From Rhytidiadelphus loreus (lineage: Eukaryota; Streptophyta; Bryopsida; Hypnales; Hylocomiaceae), in contig OX344762.1 of NCBI GenBank assembly GCA_947034895.1, positions 13,521,501-13,585,500 of the forward strand: a DNA stretch of 64,000 bases. Direction: 5' to 3'. Position 1 is the stretch's first letter. Each line of letters starts with the position of its first letter. The translations under genes and the position numbers were made by a program. Of the stretch, positions 1 through 12,330 are shown piece after piece. The notes below the pieces were generated by a model that saw nothing but the letters and a program-made list of their open reading frames with translations, searched no databases and was not told where the DNA came from.

Positions 1-1142
1 GTGTCGGCTCCAACACACCACATGGAAAACTAAACACTACCGTACTCATCAAAAACATATTCAATATTCTTTTATACGGGGTTCAAATTTCACAACTTCC
101 CTATAAAATGGTCATAACCAAAAATGTCCAAAACATGACTGCGAGAAGACTGCATTCAGAGTTATAATTGCGTCAAATTAAACAAATATTAGCACACCGA
201 CCCTCCAATACAGCCCTCCATCCATGCATGAAGCTCACAATGAAAATATAGCAACTGGTCCTAATGAAGGCGGCATGCTGGCATCTATTCCAACAAGCTC
301 ACCTTTAGCAACTCAAACACACTTGAGACCTTTAACTTAGATGCAGTTTGAAGACACTTGATTTCCTGCACATCATAGCATCTCACATTTCACAAAGTGG
401 AATCAGCATGGTTGCCATACAGATGTTTTCGTTGAACATAAAAAGCCTAATTCAAAGTAGTTTATGACCAACCTTTCCTGAACTAGAAGTTCAAGTGTAC
501 CCACGAATGAACATTCATGAACACTGATAAGTAAAACTGGTAAACCCTCCCACACCACCGACATTCAAATGCAGACCCCCCCCCCAAAAAAAATGGCATA
601 ATATAAGGGTCCTAATCCTGATCTCATCCAATACTGCATGAACTAAAACAGAATTCTTGCCCAAGAACCTGCATTGTTAAGGATCCCAAAGTGGTCCTTG
701 GACACAAGAACAATTCCCCCAACCTACATTCGATATAGATATAATTGAACAAGTGGCACACTCTGGAAGAATGAATGTGTACTGCAACCAAAAATATTGC
801 AAAAGCATTTGGAATGGAGTGTGCATTATAATAAGCTCTGTAGCATCACAAGGATGCCATAGAAATGGAAAAACAATTATTGCACAATGGTGTATGCTTA
901 GGATGCAAATTGTGTACATTTTGAAGGCACAAAGAATTAATAATCTAAAATTTCAATAGTAATCTATACATTTTGCAGGGGGGGAATTTAAGGTGTGATT
1001 ACCTTAAAAGCTTTCTTGGAAGCACCAACCTACTGGAAAAGTGATAGCCAAAGGTATAATCTGCGTTCACAAATGCATAATCGAAGAGTCCCAGTTCATG
1101 CTGAGAATGATTAACCACTCACCGTGAACCATTTGGGTTTAT
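1..1142. other. No gene recognised; 3' flank of the PFA-DSP-like gene
   Basis: I find no family-like coding exon here on either strand. The stretch is AT-rich, with a C-run followed by an A-run near 577-593. Short open frames at 677-959 have no recognisable similarity. The 3' untranslated region of the leftward gene ending at 1143 must lie in its right part. Confidence 0.5.
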
Positions 1143-3433
1143 TCAGACCTTGCCTATGATTTTCCGCTTGTAAGAGCGGTTCTCTGTCGTCAATGGACTA
1201 CTCGAAGAATAGTAATACTTCCTGTAACCTGGTGTGTCCGCGTCAGCTGTCATCACTACTTTGGGCTTTTCAGTTTCTGCAATTGCTTGCACCTGGACAG
1301 TACAGTCAAATCAGACATTCAGAAGGTGCACACGACTTACACCATGGAGTATATTTTGTCATTCTCAGACTTTCTCATATTCGAGCTCCATTTTGGTCTT
1401 GAAGACGATTTCAATGAAGTTTCACATTAAAAGTAAGAAAAAAAAGCATATCAAGGATAGTTTCTAATCCACTATATAATTCTCAAAAATTCCTAAAATT
1501 GAGAAAGTTATTGCAATTGCAAGTTGGGTATGTACTACCACGGTACTAGGTTACCTCAAATTTCGTAATGTAAACATAACCTTTCACAACGGGTTCCAAC
1601 TTGATGTTCCTCATGGAAAATTAAACTTTTCAATGAAATTGATATTTTTTGAGCTCATTTTATAATTGATATGAATTTTCTTGCCGCAGAATCATCAAAA
1701 ATTCTCAATAATTTCGATTATCTCTCAAAAATTCAAAAATAATTATGATATGTAGGAAACATATGGCTTTGAAAAATACAAAATAACAAACTTAGCTCAT
1801 TCGCGGGGACAGAAGCGAAGGCAGAATTTGAAGTTCGACCACGCGGCTATAGGGGGGAGCTTTTAAGGATTAATATTTAGCCAAAGCATCAGTACAACCT
1901 CGACGGTTAAATAATAAATAAAACAGTGGCTTCTTGGCAAACGGCATTCAGATGATCAGTTATGTACCTCATTGGTGATTTCTGCTTTAGTGAACATGCT
2001 CCCTTGCAATTGTGCTCCAAGTTTAGAGGCTTGCTCTCGAAGCAGTTGCTCTGCAAACTCAGTTTCTTCCTCCTCCTATAGCAAATACAACTATAAGACA
2101 TAACAAATTCGTCTGGAAAGGGTTGTACAGTTGCTCAGATAAGGAACCAAGTGAACATAGTACACAACATGCTTCCCATTCTAGCCTCAGCAACTAAGAT
2201 GAAGTTGCAAGATAACCTTAAACTCTTAAACCTTCAAGGGTACAGACCTGGACAAGAGCTACACAAGCATATTAGGTTTTCAATATTCCTAAGATTAACA
2301 AATAATCAGGTTATGGCATCATATATTGGCACTGATCTATAGGGCTACAGAAAATACGATGCGATTGTGACTGTACCATCATCCGGCGCTGGTCAATGAA
2401 CCATTCCGGTAAATGCTCAGGCAGTGTTACAAGATCCTCATCAAACAGCTCCATAAACTGCTCATTGGCGTATCGTGCTTTGCTCTTGGCATAGCGCCTG
2501 TACTGCTTGCCTCACCCAGAGGAGTCACCCATCAGATATTACCGTGGTCATGAGAGCACCACCCACTATAATTCAAGAAACAAAGCAATCATACGTAGAG
2601 AAAGGGATACACGAAAATTCATAAATCTAGTCAAAACCACAACAATATGGATTATTATGCCTGCTACTCTGCAGATACGTCCCCCTCTTCACATCTGGAT
2701 TCTATTTCTGCAGAATAAAGAATGCAACCCACAACTCCTGATTCATCACTTGGTTTCATATCTATGTTCCAAAAAACGTTATGGAAGCTAACCTCTTCTA
2801 ATATGGGGGTCAAGTTCCACTGCTGAAGGCGGCGAAGACAGCCTACAACCGTGCCTGTCATATGTATACCTGCCCTGGCAGCTCAATTCAACAGGTAGAT
2901 GATCAGTACAGAAGCGTGGCATCAGACACTGACAGTATTTACCATCAACATATTTGTAAGTATACATTCACACAAAAGAGATAGAAAAAAGAAGAAGGAA
3001 AGGAATACTCACGAGCACATAACAAGGATTGGATGGTTATTGACATCGAGGATAATCTCAAGTGCATCCTTTATAAGTTCCTCACTTATAGGTTTCCATG
3101 AGGCCTGTGGCATCCATTCTCCAACACCTAGATGCATCTGCATGTCCAACCCCAAATACGATGCATGTTCAACCCCAAATACTTGAAATATACTGAAGTG
3201 AGCAAGACAACTAGAACTATTCCTTGAAGCAAGTAACAAACCAGTTTGATCTTGTTGTTGTCGAGAAAGTCGGTTACAGCCTTGGCAAGAGTATCAGGGG
3301 AAAGATACAGAATGGTGCGAAGCTGAAGGTGCAACAGAAACGGCAGATTGTGTAGATCCAGGGCCTTGGATCTGAACACGCCTGCTTCTACCACGCCATA
3401 AGCATCAGGCACACTCATATACGCCAACGTCAT
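1143..3433 (-). CDS. PFA-DSP/Siw14-like protein, probable pseudophosphatase (260 aa, complete)
   Basis: Six coding exons on the minus strand: 3433-3242, 3137-3013, 2874-2793, 2502-2377, 2075-1968 and 1292-1143. All have GT-AG borders and the frame stays open for 260 residues. The order of motifs follows plant and fungal atypical dual-specificity phosphatases (Arabidopsis At1g05000, yeast Siw14/Oca family): GVFRS near residue 25, the RTILYLSPD strand, then HPILVMC and TGTVVGCLRRLQQWNL, then EYRRYA and EQFMELFD. Active members have HC(x5)R; here the loop reads M-C-SAGIH-M. Cys105 remains, but the preceding His and the catalytic Arg (Met111) are gone. The exon 2/3 junction through the loop was chosen because only the acceptor before 2874 keeps frame. 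After the domain there is an acidic helical stretch (EEEETEFAEQLL) and a basic tail. I infer a binding or scaffold role, as for the inactive yeast Oca proteins, rather than phosphatase activity. Start: first ATG after an in-frame stop in the 5' leader. Confidence 0.85.
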
Positions 3434-3864
3434 TCCTGTTAAAATTCCACAACACGCATGAGAGTACCCATTAGGGTTAACCCAACCTTTAGCTTTTTCC
3501 ACTTCTTGAAAAAAGGACTTCATTATACCTTAAGAGGACCTCATGAATCACAAACCCTACGGCATTAAGCGAGACAGCAACTATGAGAATAGGGTCTGAT
3601 AAGATCGGAAAGGCGATCAAGGTTTAATAAAAAGAAAATGCAAATTCTAAAGGACAAATTCAAAAAAAGTCTCCCAAGGGTAGATCTCTTTGACCTTTGA
3701 TTTTGATAAATGCAATAAGATCCTCTACACTACATCTCTCCCCTGAAAAGACGCTTCAGCAATTGGAGCATCAAACCACAGTTCTCGAGATCCTAAATAC
3801 ATGAAACCCTAGAACCCTAAACCAATCAAATCTAATTGAAACTACAAAATCTGAGAGAGCTTAC

Positions 3865-4140
3865 CCGTCAGCTTTCCTCTTTCAGAGGCGCCGACAGTGT
3901 GGTGATCTGCAACACCAGAAACCTTACCATAAGAAATAAGCCTAATGACTTAAAAATCATACCAAATTGCACTGAAATCACAAATTGCTGCAAAAGAACA
4001 CAAAAATGAATCCAGTGAGACAGGGGGAGTGAATCCCATCAGAAAACTATTGAAGAACAAACACAAAAACCAGACTTACAAGCCAGAGCAGCGACCTGAA
4101 GTCACCAACGGAGTACAGAAGTGGCGCCACGAGGACCGGC
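3865..4140 (-). other. Probable 5' untranslated exons of the PFA-DSP-like gene
   Basis: On the minus strand a 42-base exon (3906-3865) has a clear acceptor (TTGCAG) and donor (GTAAGC). Another donor, GTAAGT, ends an exon at 4080. Joined, they hold no ATG in frame after a stop, so they look like a spliced leader. The upstream end of the first leader exon is a guess. Confidence 0.4.
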
Positions 4141-5304
4141 AAGCCCACAGTCAGACTTCGCTCCAAGACTCAGAGCGCTACCACACAAAGCCCTAATTGA
4201 GCTCATGAGCAATCTCAAGCTGCAAACATCCCAACAAGAATCCGCAATTTTCAAACACACATCACATGCAAAAGGATTCAGACAGGGTAAAAAATGGGCA
4301 CAATGTCATAATCACCAAGGAGAACAGGAACGCTTCCTAATTGCATTGCACAATAACTTGCGTTAGAAGTGAATTTCACAGCAATTGAGTCAAGATTGTT
4401 AGACCCACCTTGCAAAATTACTGCATTTGGTTGAGCATTGTCGAATTCCTGAAAGGAAATGTTGCTTCCGGTGCGAATCTGCACAACGGAACGGGATACC
4501 TGAAAAGCTAAGTTACATGTGATGAGTTACATGTGATGAGTAAGGTAAACCAGCCTATGACAGCCAAACTGCCTAATGCATACACCTAGAAAACTATGCA
4601 TTAGAGTCTCACATGAGTCTAGGCAAAAATATTCTAATAAATGGGATTAGGACTGCATTAGGTTAATTTGTGGTCATAATCAATGCCTTGAGAGATGGTC
4701 ATGGAATTATTAGTGATTGTTATAGAATGTTTATACATTTTTAGTGTAAATTGATAGTAAAAAGTTATTTTTTTATTCCTTCATATCATGTTCATGTTAG
4801 GAAATCTTGTAGCCATGTTAGAAAATGTTGTGATAGCATTAGGTGGTACGATGACCATCATGGAAACACTTTTCTTTTGATTTGGGGTAGTCTACAAATT
4901 CTTTTGGCACTTCAAAAATTCATTTTTTGTCCAAAAAATAAAATTCTAGTTGCTTCCTTCATTTCTTACATTTGTCTTTGTATGGAAAAAAATATGAATT
5001 TTTTTGCTAATGGCAACAGGACAAACCACTCATTTTGTCTATCATTGGCAAGTTTACCTTATATGTGATGAGGATGTTTGCTAGAGATTATCCTTCTTTG
5101 GGGATGAATGTATATACTTTTGAATGAACAAGTGATGTTGTCGATGCTTGTATGTTTCATCCATGTTTTCACATTTCATCCATGATCATATTTGTACAAA
5201 TAGTTTCATTACGCTAGTGAAGATCCTTTTTTACACTCTCCAAAACACATAAATCAAGCAACTACACTACAAAAGGCTAAAACCTTGTGGTATTGGCTCA
5301 TTGT
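4141..5304. other. Intergenic, nothing recognised
   Basis: Upstream flank of the leftward gene, passing into AT-rich DNA. Open frames at 4278-4484 and 4751-5068 show no family similarity and are probably chance. Confidence 0.4.
4511..4538. repeat. Two tandem copies of a 14-bp unit
   Basis: The unit AGTTACATGTGATG occurs twice in a row. It has no evident function and is too short to assign. Confidence 0.8.
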
Positions 5305-5533
5305 TTATCCCACAAACGACATTGTGGTTATTTTTCGGCTGATGAATGACAAAGAATCCTTCTACATGGGACACAAGTGTAACTATTCATCCTCCAAATT
5401 TTGTAAGACAGGGAGAGGTCTTCTGTAGTAGTTTGACTTCTAATGAGTACTTTTGAATTTTTGTAAATCAATGATTCACATGCCACCAAAATGAATGATT
5501 TTCACAATTACTAGTCCATCTTTTAAAGGTTAA
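5305..5533 (+). mobile_element. Short TTAA element, ~220-bp subfamily, copy 1
   Basis: The core is shared with the stretches 22029-22260 and 23425-23633, through blocks such as GATGAATGACAAAGAATC and the following AACTATTCATCCTCCAA. The left terminus is decayed (TTAT); the right one is intact, ending in AAAGGTTAA. There is no coding capacity, so it is a non-autonomous DNA element. The right-hand TTAA (5530-5533) is also the start of the next element. Confidence 0.7.
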
Positions 5534-6503
5534 CCCCTAAACTCCCCCAAAGTGACCTCAGATAGTTTTAAATCCAATCTAAAGTACTGTAACTTTTGCA
5601 TCCAATGTTCAAATTCAATAAGACTTATTGGAAAACTTGTGCTATGTCTTCTAGTTTGTGTGGTAAATTTTTTAGATCAATCCAAGATGTATTGATTTTT
5701 TGTAAGACAATCAAAGTTTTATTAGAGGTTTGATTTGAGTTCACCAAACTACATTTGTTGGCTGCAATTTCATGGGCTTTTATCTCCTTCATCTAATGTT
5801 TGTTTTCAATAAAATTTGTTGATGTATGTTCTCCTTGCAGTCTAATTATTGTGGTAAAAATTTCATTTCAACCCAAGTTGTTTTGAATGTTTGGGAGCAA
5901 TTCGAAGTTCAAAATCCCAACATTTTTGGGTTATAGTTAACTTCAATGGCTTGTTTCTTCTTCATACAATGTCCATTTCCGATAATATATTTTGGAAAAG
6001 TTGCACATACTAGTCTAGTTTGTGTGGATAAAATTTCATATCAATCCAAGAAGTTATGAGTTACTGAGAAGCATTTTAGGAGGAGGAGGTTTAGCCTCAA
6101 ATGTGTTTTTTGCAACTTTTCTTACTATTTTTTGACATTTCAAAGCCATTTTGCAAACACACTAAATCAATTAAATGATTTTTTTCTTTCACCAATGTGT
6201 TTGAATGTTAGTTTTGAATCACTTTATAGTTTAAATTTTTTCATTTGAATAGGTTTGGGAATCAAATTGCACCTCCAAATGTGTTGTTAGGAAAATTTGA
6301 GCATTGGCTTTTCCAACAATAAAACATCATAATCTTGCAATCTATGTAGCCAAATGACTTCAAATTTGATTCACATCATCTGCAACATGTACACTACAAG
6401 ATTGTATGGTTGAAATTTCTATACCTCAGTGACATTTAGATCTATAATACTTCAAAAGTAATGATGTTTTTGAACCTGAAAAGACCTTGGGCTTTTAGGT
6501 TGG
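5530..6503. mobile_element. Probable larger TTAA element with internal tandem repeats
   Basis: It begins TTAACCCCTAAACTCCCCC at the same TTAA that closes the previous element. It may end near 6503, where the reverse complement reads CCTAAAAGCCCAAGGTC, an imperfect inverted match. The right TTAA is lost, so the end is uncertain. It is non-coding. Confidence 0.4.
5590..6065. repeat. Diverged tandem array, ~190-bp period, about 2.5 units
   Basis: A block with the pattern TTTGTGTGGTAAA ... ATCAATCCAAG recurs near 5655, 5850 and 6020. Each time it is preceded by an AATGTTCAAATTCAATAA-like block. Similarity between units is visible but loose. Confidence 0.55.
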
Positions 6504-7105
6504 CATTCTACATTGAATAATTGATCAAAGTTGGGAAATGTGATTCAGGAGACTTTTAAAATAATAATAAATTCCTTTCCTTTTCAAACAATGTAAATTA
6601 TTTTTGAAAAATGGTTCTTTACAAATTCTAGCATCTATTTTTTTAAGTGTTTTTTATTCATCTTGACCGTAGGATACTCAGTTAGTGTCATAGGGGGGAA
6701 ATATTTCGTAGCATAGTTGTTTGTTTCATTTGTTTAGGGAAGTGCAGAAAATAATCTTCAATGGACTAATGAAGCTATTTATATATCTATGGTCATGGAT
6801 GAAAGATGCAAACATAGTTGACAATTCACTAATTCATTTAAAAATTATATACATTCATCATGGAAGAGCAATACCATTTCAAGCAATTTAGTGATTCTAT
6901 GCACTAGAAAAAGAAGGTTATAATGACAAATATTTCCTCGAGTAAATTAGGTATTGCTTTTTAGTGAATATGCTCCTCCAAAAGTAACCTTGGTTCACGA
7001 TTATATGTTGTATTTAAGATTTATTGTAAGGACATGCCTATCTCCAAATTTTTCACCTTAGTTTGCTGGGTATGTAGAAAAAATTATCTTCTATTTTGAG
7101 GTTGG

Positions 7106-7600
7106 TTAATCCCTTAAGAACCAAAGGGTAGTTCAGATTTCCCAAAATGTGAAGATATATTATTAAATGCAACTTCAAATAATAAAGTTTAATATGTTTT
7201 CTAAATAAGAGTTGTAAAATATGATCTACAAATTACATTCATACAATTAAACCTACTATTACAATAACCAATCATTTTTAAAAAATTGAAAATTCTTTCT
7301 AAAATCGATTATGGATCAAATATGTATAATTATTAGAGGGATTTTATCTTTAAATTCAAAAATTTAATCTCTAATTACGGTGATTTAAAAAAATATATAT
7401 TTTACTTATTAATCCAAGTCATTTTTAAATGGCCATTCTATGAATTGAAAAAGTTATTTATTGATGCCAAACGTACTTCTACAACTTGAACTATAGAATA
7501 TTTGTAAAGAAAAATTCTGAAAATCTATACCACAAAAATGTAAGAGAATTAAAACAAGAATGTACAAACATTAAGATGGATGAAAAAACAAGACTTTGTA
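7106..7600 (+). mobile_element. TTAA-type element, long subfamily, right end not found
   Basis: It starts TTAATCCCTTAAGAACCAAAG and continues with AATGTGAAGATATATTATTAAATGC. The same order of blocks is seen from 36370 and, shorter, from about 40848. Similarity to the 36-37 kb copy continues to about 7570, with material missing between. It is non-coding. Confidence 0.5.
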
Positions 7601-9363
7601 TACTTAGGACATGTTTGCATTCATCCGTTGTTAAAAATTTGAATATCTAATCCTAAAGGGAATTAGAAGTTTTATATTTCTTAACCTTCTTTCTAAAGAA
7701 ATTTGGATTCAAAATATGAATTTGTCAAATACAATCATCTTGTTGTAAATAATAAGTTAAAATGCTTCATATAAAATGTAAAATTTGGAATTGGCCTGGC
7801 CTTTGCAATAGGGTGGAATTGAGACTTGAAGCTAAAGGATGGATTCTATATGCCTTTGTAATCAATTTCAATATTTTTCCTCGGAATGTCTAATTTCAGC
7901 ACTATAATATATGATTGAAACTTATTTTAAGGTGAAAGCGTGAAACACTTGTACTATTTTGGGCATCATACATTGCACGCCCAACAGAACTTGAGCTTAA
8001 TTTTTAGGGTTTTTTCTCATTATACTTGAAACTCATATTCATTTGTAGGTGAACAATACATTGCCTAAGTCAATCCATATTTCTATATGATTTCTTAAGA
8101 AAATACTATTTATTATTCAATTTCTCTTATATTTCACACTTTAGGTTTTAAGGGGTTTTAGTATTGTAATGAGTGTGAAACAATGATTTTTACTTGAAAA
8201 TTTGGATGCCATAATTACTTTATACCTTCAATATATATATTTTAGTTTAATTTTAAAAAAATTTAAGCATAACCCAATTGGATGCCAATTTTGATTAATT
8301 TTAATCCTAGGGAAGTCACTTAGTGCGCATATTTTAAAACCACGTGAGATCTAAGAGAGGGTACTATATATTTATTGTACCTAAAATTAAAAAAAATATT
8401 ATATTTAATATAGAGTGTGTAGAATTACATGTAGGGTATTATAACTAATATAGGATTACATTTAATATGTATTAGATTTTACGTAGAATTAATATAGGGG
8501 GCAATAATATGTGGGGGGAAATAATTTCTAGAATGAATATCTAATGTCCTTAAGGAAGAGATCGATGAAAAATGACACATTAATTTGTTCCAAATTATAC
8601 ATGAACCTTGGATGAGGGACCTTGGTTACCTCGAGAGTTATCTATAAAGTCCTTTGAAGTCACTTAGAATTTGAAGAATCTATCATGAATTTTGCTTTTA
8701 TATAGGTTTATTGCACTCATTGTATTCATTAGAATATATTGTAGATGATTAGCAATAAGTTGTAAAACACAACTAGAATGCATTGTTTATAGTTTGTGAA
8801 TGTACTTGTTTAGCCATAGTACATTTGTCTAAAGATATTGTACTTTAGTTTTTAGTGACCATAAAAAAATGGTATGAAAGAAAAGGGACAAAAGAGCAAA
8901 GAAGAAAAGGATAAAGAACAATAATAGGGAAAAAAAATTCATACAACATCTATTAGTTCTTAGTTTTTAATCTAATATAAGGGCCAAAAAATTGGACTCG
9001 AAAGTATATTATAAATATAGGGTGCAACAATAAATGGAAATTTATAATTATTTTTAACAATAGGATATATTGAATTATAAAATATTAGGTAAATATCCCC
9101 CTATAAAATATCCCCTGATCTCGTGTATATACTAAATCTCTAAGCTAGTGACTTCTTCAAGATTTTAATACAATTTTTGGAGGGTTTTAGTACAATTTTT
9201 AGCCCTTAAAAAATTTTGGATACAAAAATTAGAATCTTTGTTCATCTTAGACCAAGGTTTACAAATTGCAAAGAGTCTTTATAAAAAAATATAATTATGT
9301 CTTGCAAATATGTTCAAATGTACTTCCTTTGTGTTATCATCAAGATCAAAGAATTAATTTGTC
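7601..9363. other. AT-rich intergenic DNA, nothing recognised
   Basis: No exon-like stretch or clear element termini seen on either strand. Confidence 0.4.
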
Positions 9364-10027
9364 TTAACCCCTAAAGGACCATTGTTCCTTTGGGGACAAA
9401 TAGGATTTCAGGCAAGTACCTACGGTCTCAATTTTTGTCATGATTTTCTAAACTTATTTTCAAGATATAAAAATTGATTAGCTTCATGGAAATATAATTA
9501 TTTTTTCAATTGGTGACCGTGAACAAAAGTTATGCCCAAATAAGTTCAAAACAAAGGAAAAGGGACAACAAAAAAAAAATTCAACAATTTGAATTTTTTT
9601 CTTAAATTTTTTTCTCTCATAGATTATATTTTTGTCTACTAGAAAGATTTGATTCATTCCATTTGGATTTGTTATGAGAAAGTTATGGACAATCTTATTT
9701 ATTGGGCAATCAGAGCATCTTTTTGAAAAAATTACTTGTAGGATTCATTTTTTAATGCAGTTTTTTAAATTTTTCAAGAAAAAAAGTTTTCCATGGTTAG
9801 TTTGCTTGCTAGAACAATCTCACCATTGAAATTAGTGCATTTTAATTCTATCTTCAAAATATTAATAATTTAAATTTCCTACAGATTCTCATACTAGTTA
9901 GGTGTAAGATCCTATCGTAAGATGTACAAGAAAAAAACAATTTTCAAAATTTTGTACTCTTTGCTATAGAAATGGCAGTTTTGAGTGTTTTTTTGCAGAA
10001 AAAAGGCCTTGGTCCTTTAGGAGTTAA
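9364..10027 (-). mobile_element. Complete TTAA-flanked MITE (664 bp)
   Basis: The element has TTAA at both ends (9364-9367 and 10024-10027) and inverted termini CCCCTAAAGGACCA / CTCCTAAAGGACCA. It is the reverse-orientation copy of the elements at 28608-29505 and 50575-51152. Shared inner landmarks on the minus strand include CAAAACTGCCATTTCTAT, a GTAGGTACCTGCC-like block near the far end, and a CATAACTTTTG block. It has no open frame of note. TTAA duplications and termini starting CCC are the known hallmarks of the piggyBac superfamily; the link is inferred, since no transposase is present. Confidence 0.8.
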
Positions 10028-10726
10028 AATATAATTGGTTGATCAAAAGTTGTTTAAAAAACAAAAAATGACCAAATTTTTTTTTAATGTTTTTACTATT
10101 TCTACAAATGCAACATCAAAGTGATTCAAAAATAAATAAAAATTCACTAACCTATTTTTATGCACAACTTCGAATCTTTTTCTTAGAGACCTAAAATTCT
10201 CAGTCATCTATTACTTTTAGTGTTTTAATTTAAATTTTTTGGTATTTTGCTACGAGGTCACATATCTTATACATTGTTTTGACTTTGGATGATTAGGTCT
10301 TGAAATACTCGTGGAGCAAGTTCACATATGGCGATTGAATCAAAGCCAAGTGTTTGCAATAGACTATATATAAGATGAGTATGTATTTAGTGAATGGTTC
10401 TTGGGCAAGTGATTGGCAATGGTCAGTGCTTCCAAGACAATTGACTTTTGAGATGACATATAGTAAGCTCTCATAAATAGAAGTAGTGCATTTTAGGCAA
10501 GAATTTGTACATGTCAATTTTAGAAAGAAATTATACGTAGAAGTTATCTTATTCACTAGCCACAAACTAGTTTGTCATATCTTGTTGATCAATTTGAAGA
10601 ACGACAAGACTTCAAACATTTGTCATGTTTCCATTTTTGAAAGGAAAAAAAGTGAAAGATTGCTAAGAATACATATAGTAATATACCCTAGGTTCATTCA
10701 AATTTTGTTGCCCTTTTCTGACAAAT

Positions 10727-11010
10727 AAGGTTACTACACCTAGTTGTGAGCCCTTTCTAAAACTAAATCCTACAAATTCCTACCTAAACTGTATTTCGTC
10801 TATTCATTGGAGTCTAGGGTTGGTTTACAAACATCCATTTTCAACACTTCGAATATTGATAGTTTATTCATCTAATGTCTCATAAATGTGTAAGAACAAA
10901 ATTTGAAATATTCTTTTGACTTTCAACACAAGTCAACTAAAAATTAGGCAATTTAATACTAGAAATAATGCTCAATTGCTTATTTGGACACATTTAGGTA
11001 TTGTTACCTT
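10727..11010 (+). mobile_element. GGTAAC-type MITE (family 3), best copy, 284 bp
   Basis: The termini are imperfect inverted repeats: left AAGGTTACTACACCTAGTTG, right (reverse complement) AAGGTAACAATACCTAAATG. Relatives lie at 14047-14294, 47504-47778, 50245-50502, 55857-56030 and as a fragment at 48673-48725. Common inner blocks are GTCTAGGGT and ATAGTTTATTCAT. It is non-coding and its termini differ from the TTAA family. Confidence 0.65.
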
Positions 11011-12330
11011 ATAGCTTCTAATCTTAATTAGCCCCTAATGACCCAAACAACCATTTTCTGGTCATTGACTCACTGCCTTTTTTTTTTGAGTTAATTGTTC
11101 TCTAATTTTGAGTTTTTTTTTAATAAAAATTATTTCTAGAAAAGAGATTGCATTATGAATCCAATGGCAATAGTTTTTTTTAATCAAATTTTGATTTAAA
11201 CTCACCCTTGTAGAATTTTTCAAAGTTAAGTGGTGTATTGTAGTTTACAACTCATTTTTGAGGGTTTGGTTTGGGCAAGGAGAAAAAGTCAGTCAACCAA
11301 TGTGATTCTTGCCCTTCTCAAAAAAAGTCAGATCCACCTCAAAAAGGGTAGATTCAAGGAGTTCAAGGAGAAGACAAGTGTCTCATTCTTGTTTTTCTTA
11401 TAAACACTAATCTCATTTTAGTGACCACTATGCATTGCAAGTTCCACTATGAATTGAAAAATGCTTGGAATGTTGTGAAATTTTACATGTACATTCTCAA
11501 GTCTCTAATCTTTCATTGAGCACAAAAATATGCATCATTTCAAAATGTTCTCACTAAGATATGCTCCTTCAAAATGCATTGCCCTGTATTTTCATTGACC
11601 CAAATATAACTTCAAATTTAAATATTTCCTAAATTGTTTGGTCAAATAATCTGAATTTTTTTGAGGTGCTCATTTTCAATGTGAAATTCAAGATCCTATG
11701 ATTATTTCTATCTTATCTCAAGAAAAAATGAGCAAAATTTTTGCTTAAGTTCTTAACTGCTTTAGCCCATTTTTGAAAGTACCCCCGTTTTGGTCAATAG
11801 GGGTTAAAAAGAGCCGGAAATGTGCAAAAGTATCATTGAAAATGAGGAAAGGTGCTTCAAATGTGTGGTAGACATCGTTTCAATCTCCAAAAATTCTTTA
11901 GTCCTATATTTCAAAGTTGCCTGAAATGCACTTGAGAGTTATACTGGAAAGGATGCCAGGAAAATCACTTTTGCAAGTGGCAATATAATTGATCTTGGTC
12001 TACCATTTGTACAAGTTAACTCTACAGATATTTCTTTTTGAGCACATACTCTGCATGCTCAAGAAGTTTTTTTGTGCCCAAAAAAACATAAAAAGAGTGT
12101 TTTGCACCCATCTATTATACTACGTAGTGTCACTACTCCTATCATAAAATCCGTCACGTTTTCATCCCAGAGAAATATCATCCAATTCTTTCATCTAACA
12201 TTCACGATGAAAACCTAGAATGCAACGAACATTTATGTGATTCATGGCGTGCACACATTTCTTCCCTCTGTTGCAATATATATGCAACTAATATATGTTT
12301 GAATGCGCAGACACACAACAGAGGAGCTTG
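11011..12330. other. Intergenic, nothing recognised
   Basis: AT-rich 3' flank of the phosphoglycerate mutase-like gene. No gene or bounded repeat can be supported. Confidence 0.4.

Noticed and set aside
3128..3523. A 131-codon minus-strand frame that would give the PFA-DSP-like gene a longer N-terminus and a membrane-like end
   Set aside because: The extra N-terminal codons (above 3435) and the end past residue KIKL are intron: clear AG and GT sites bound the family-like part.
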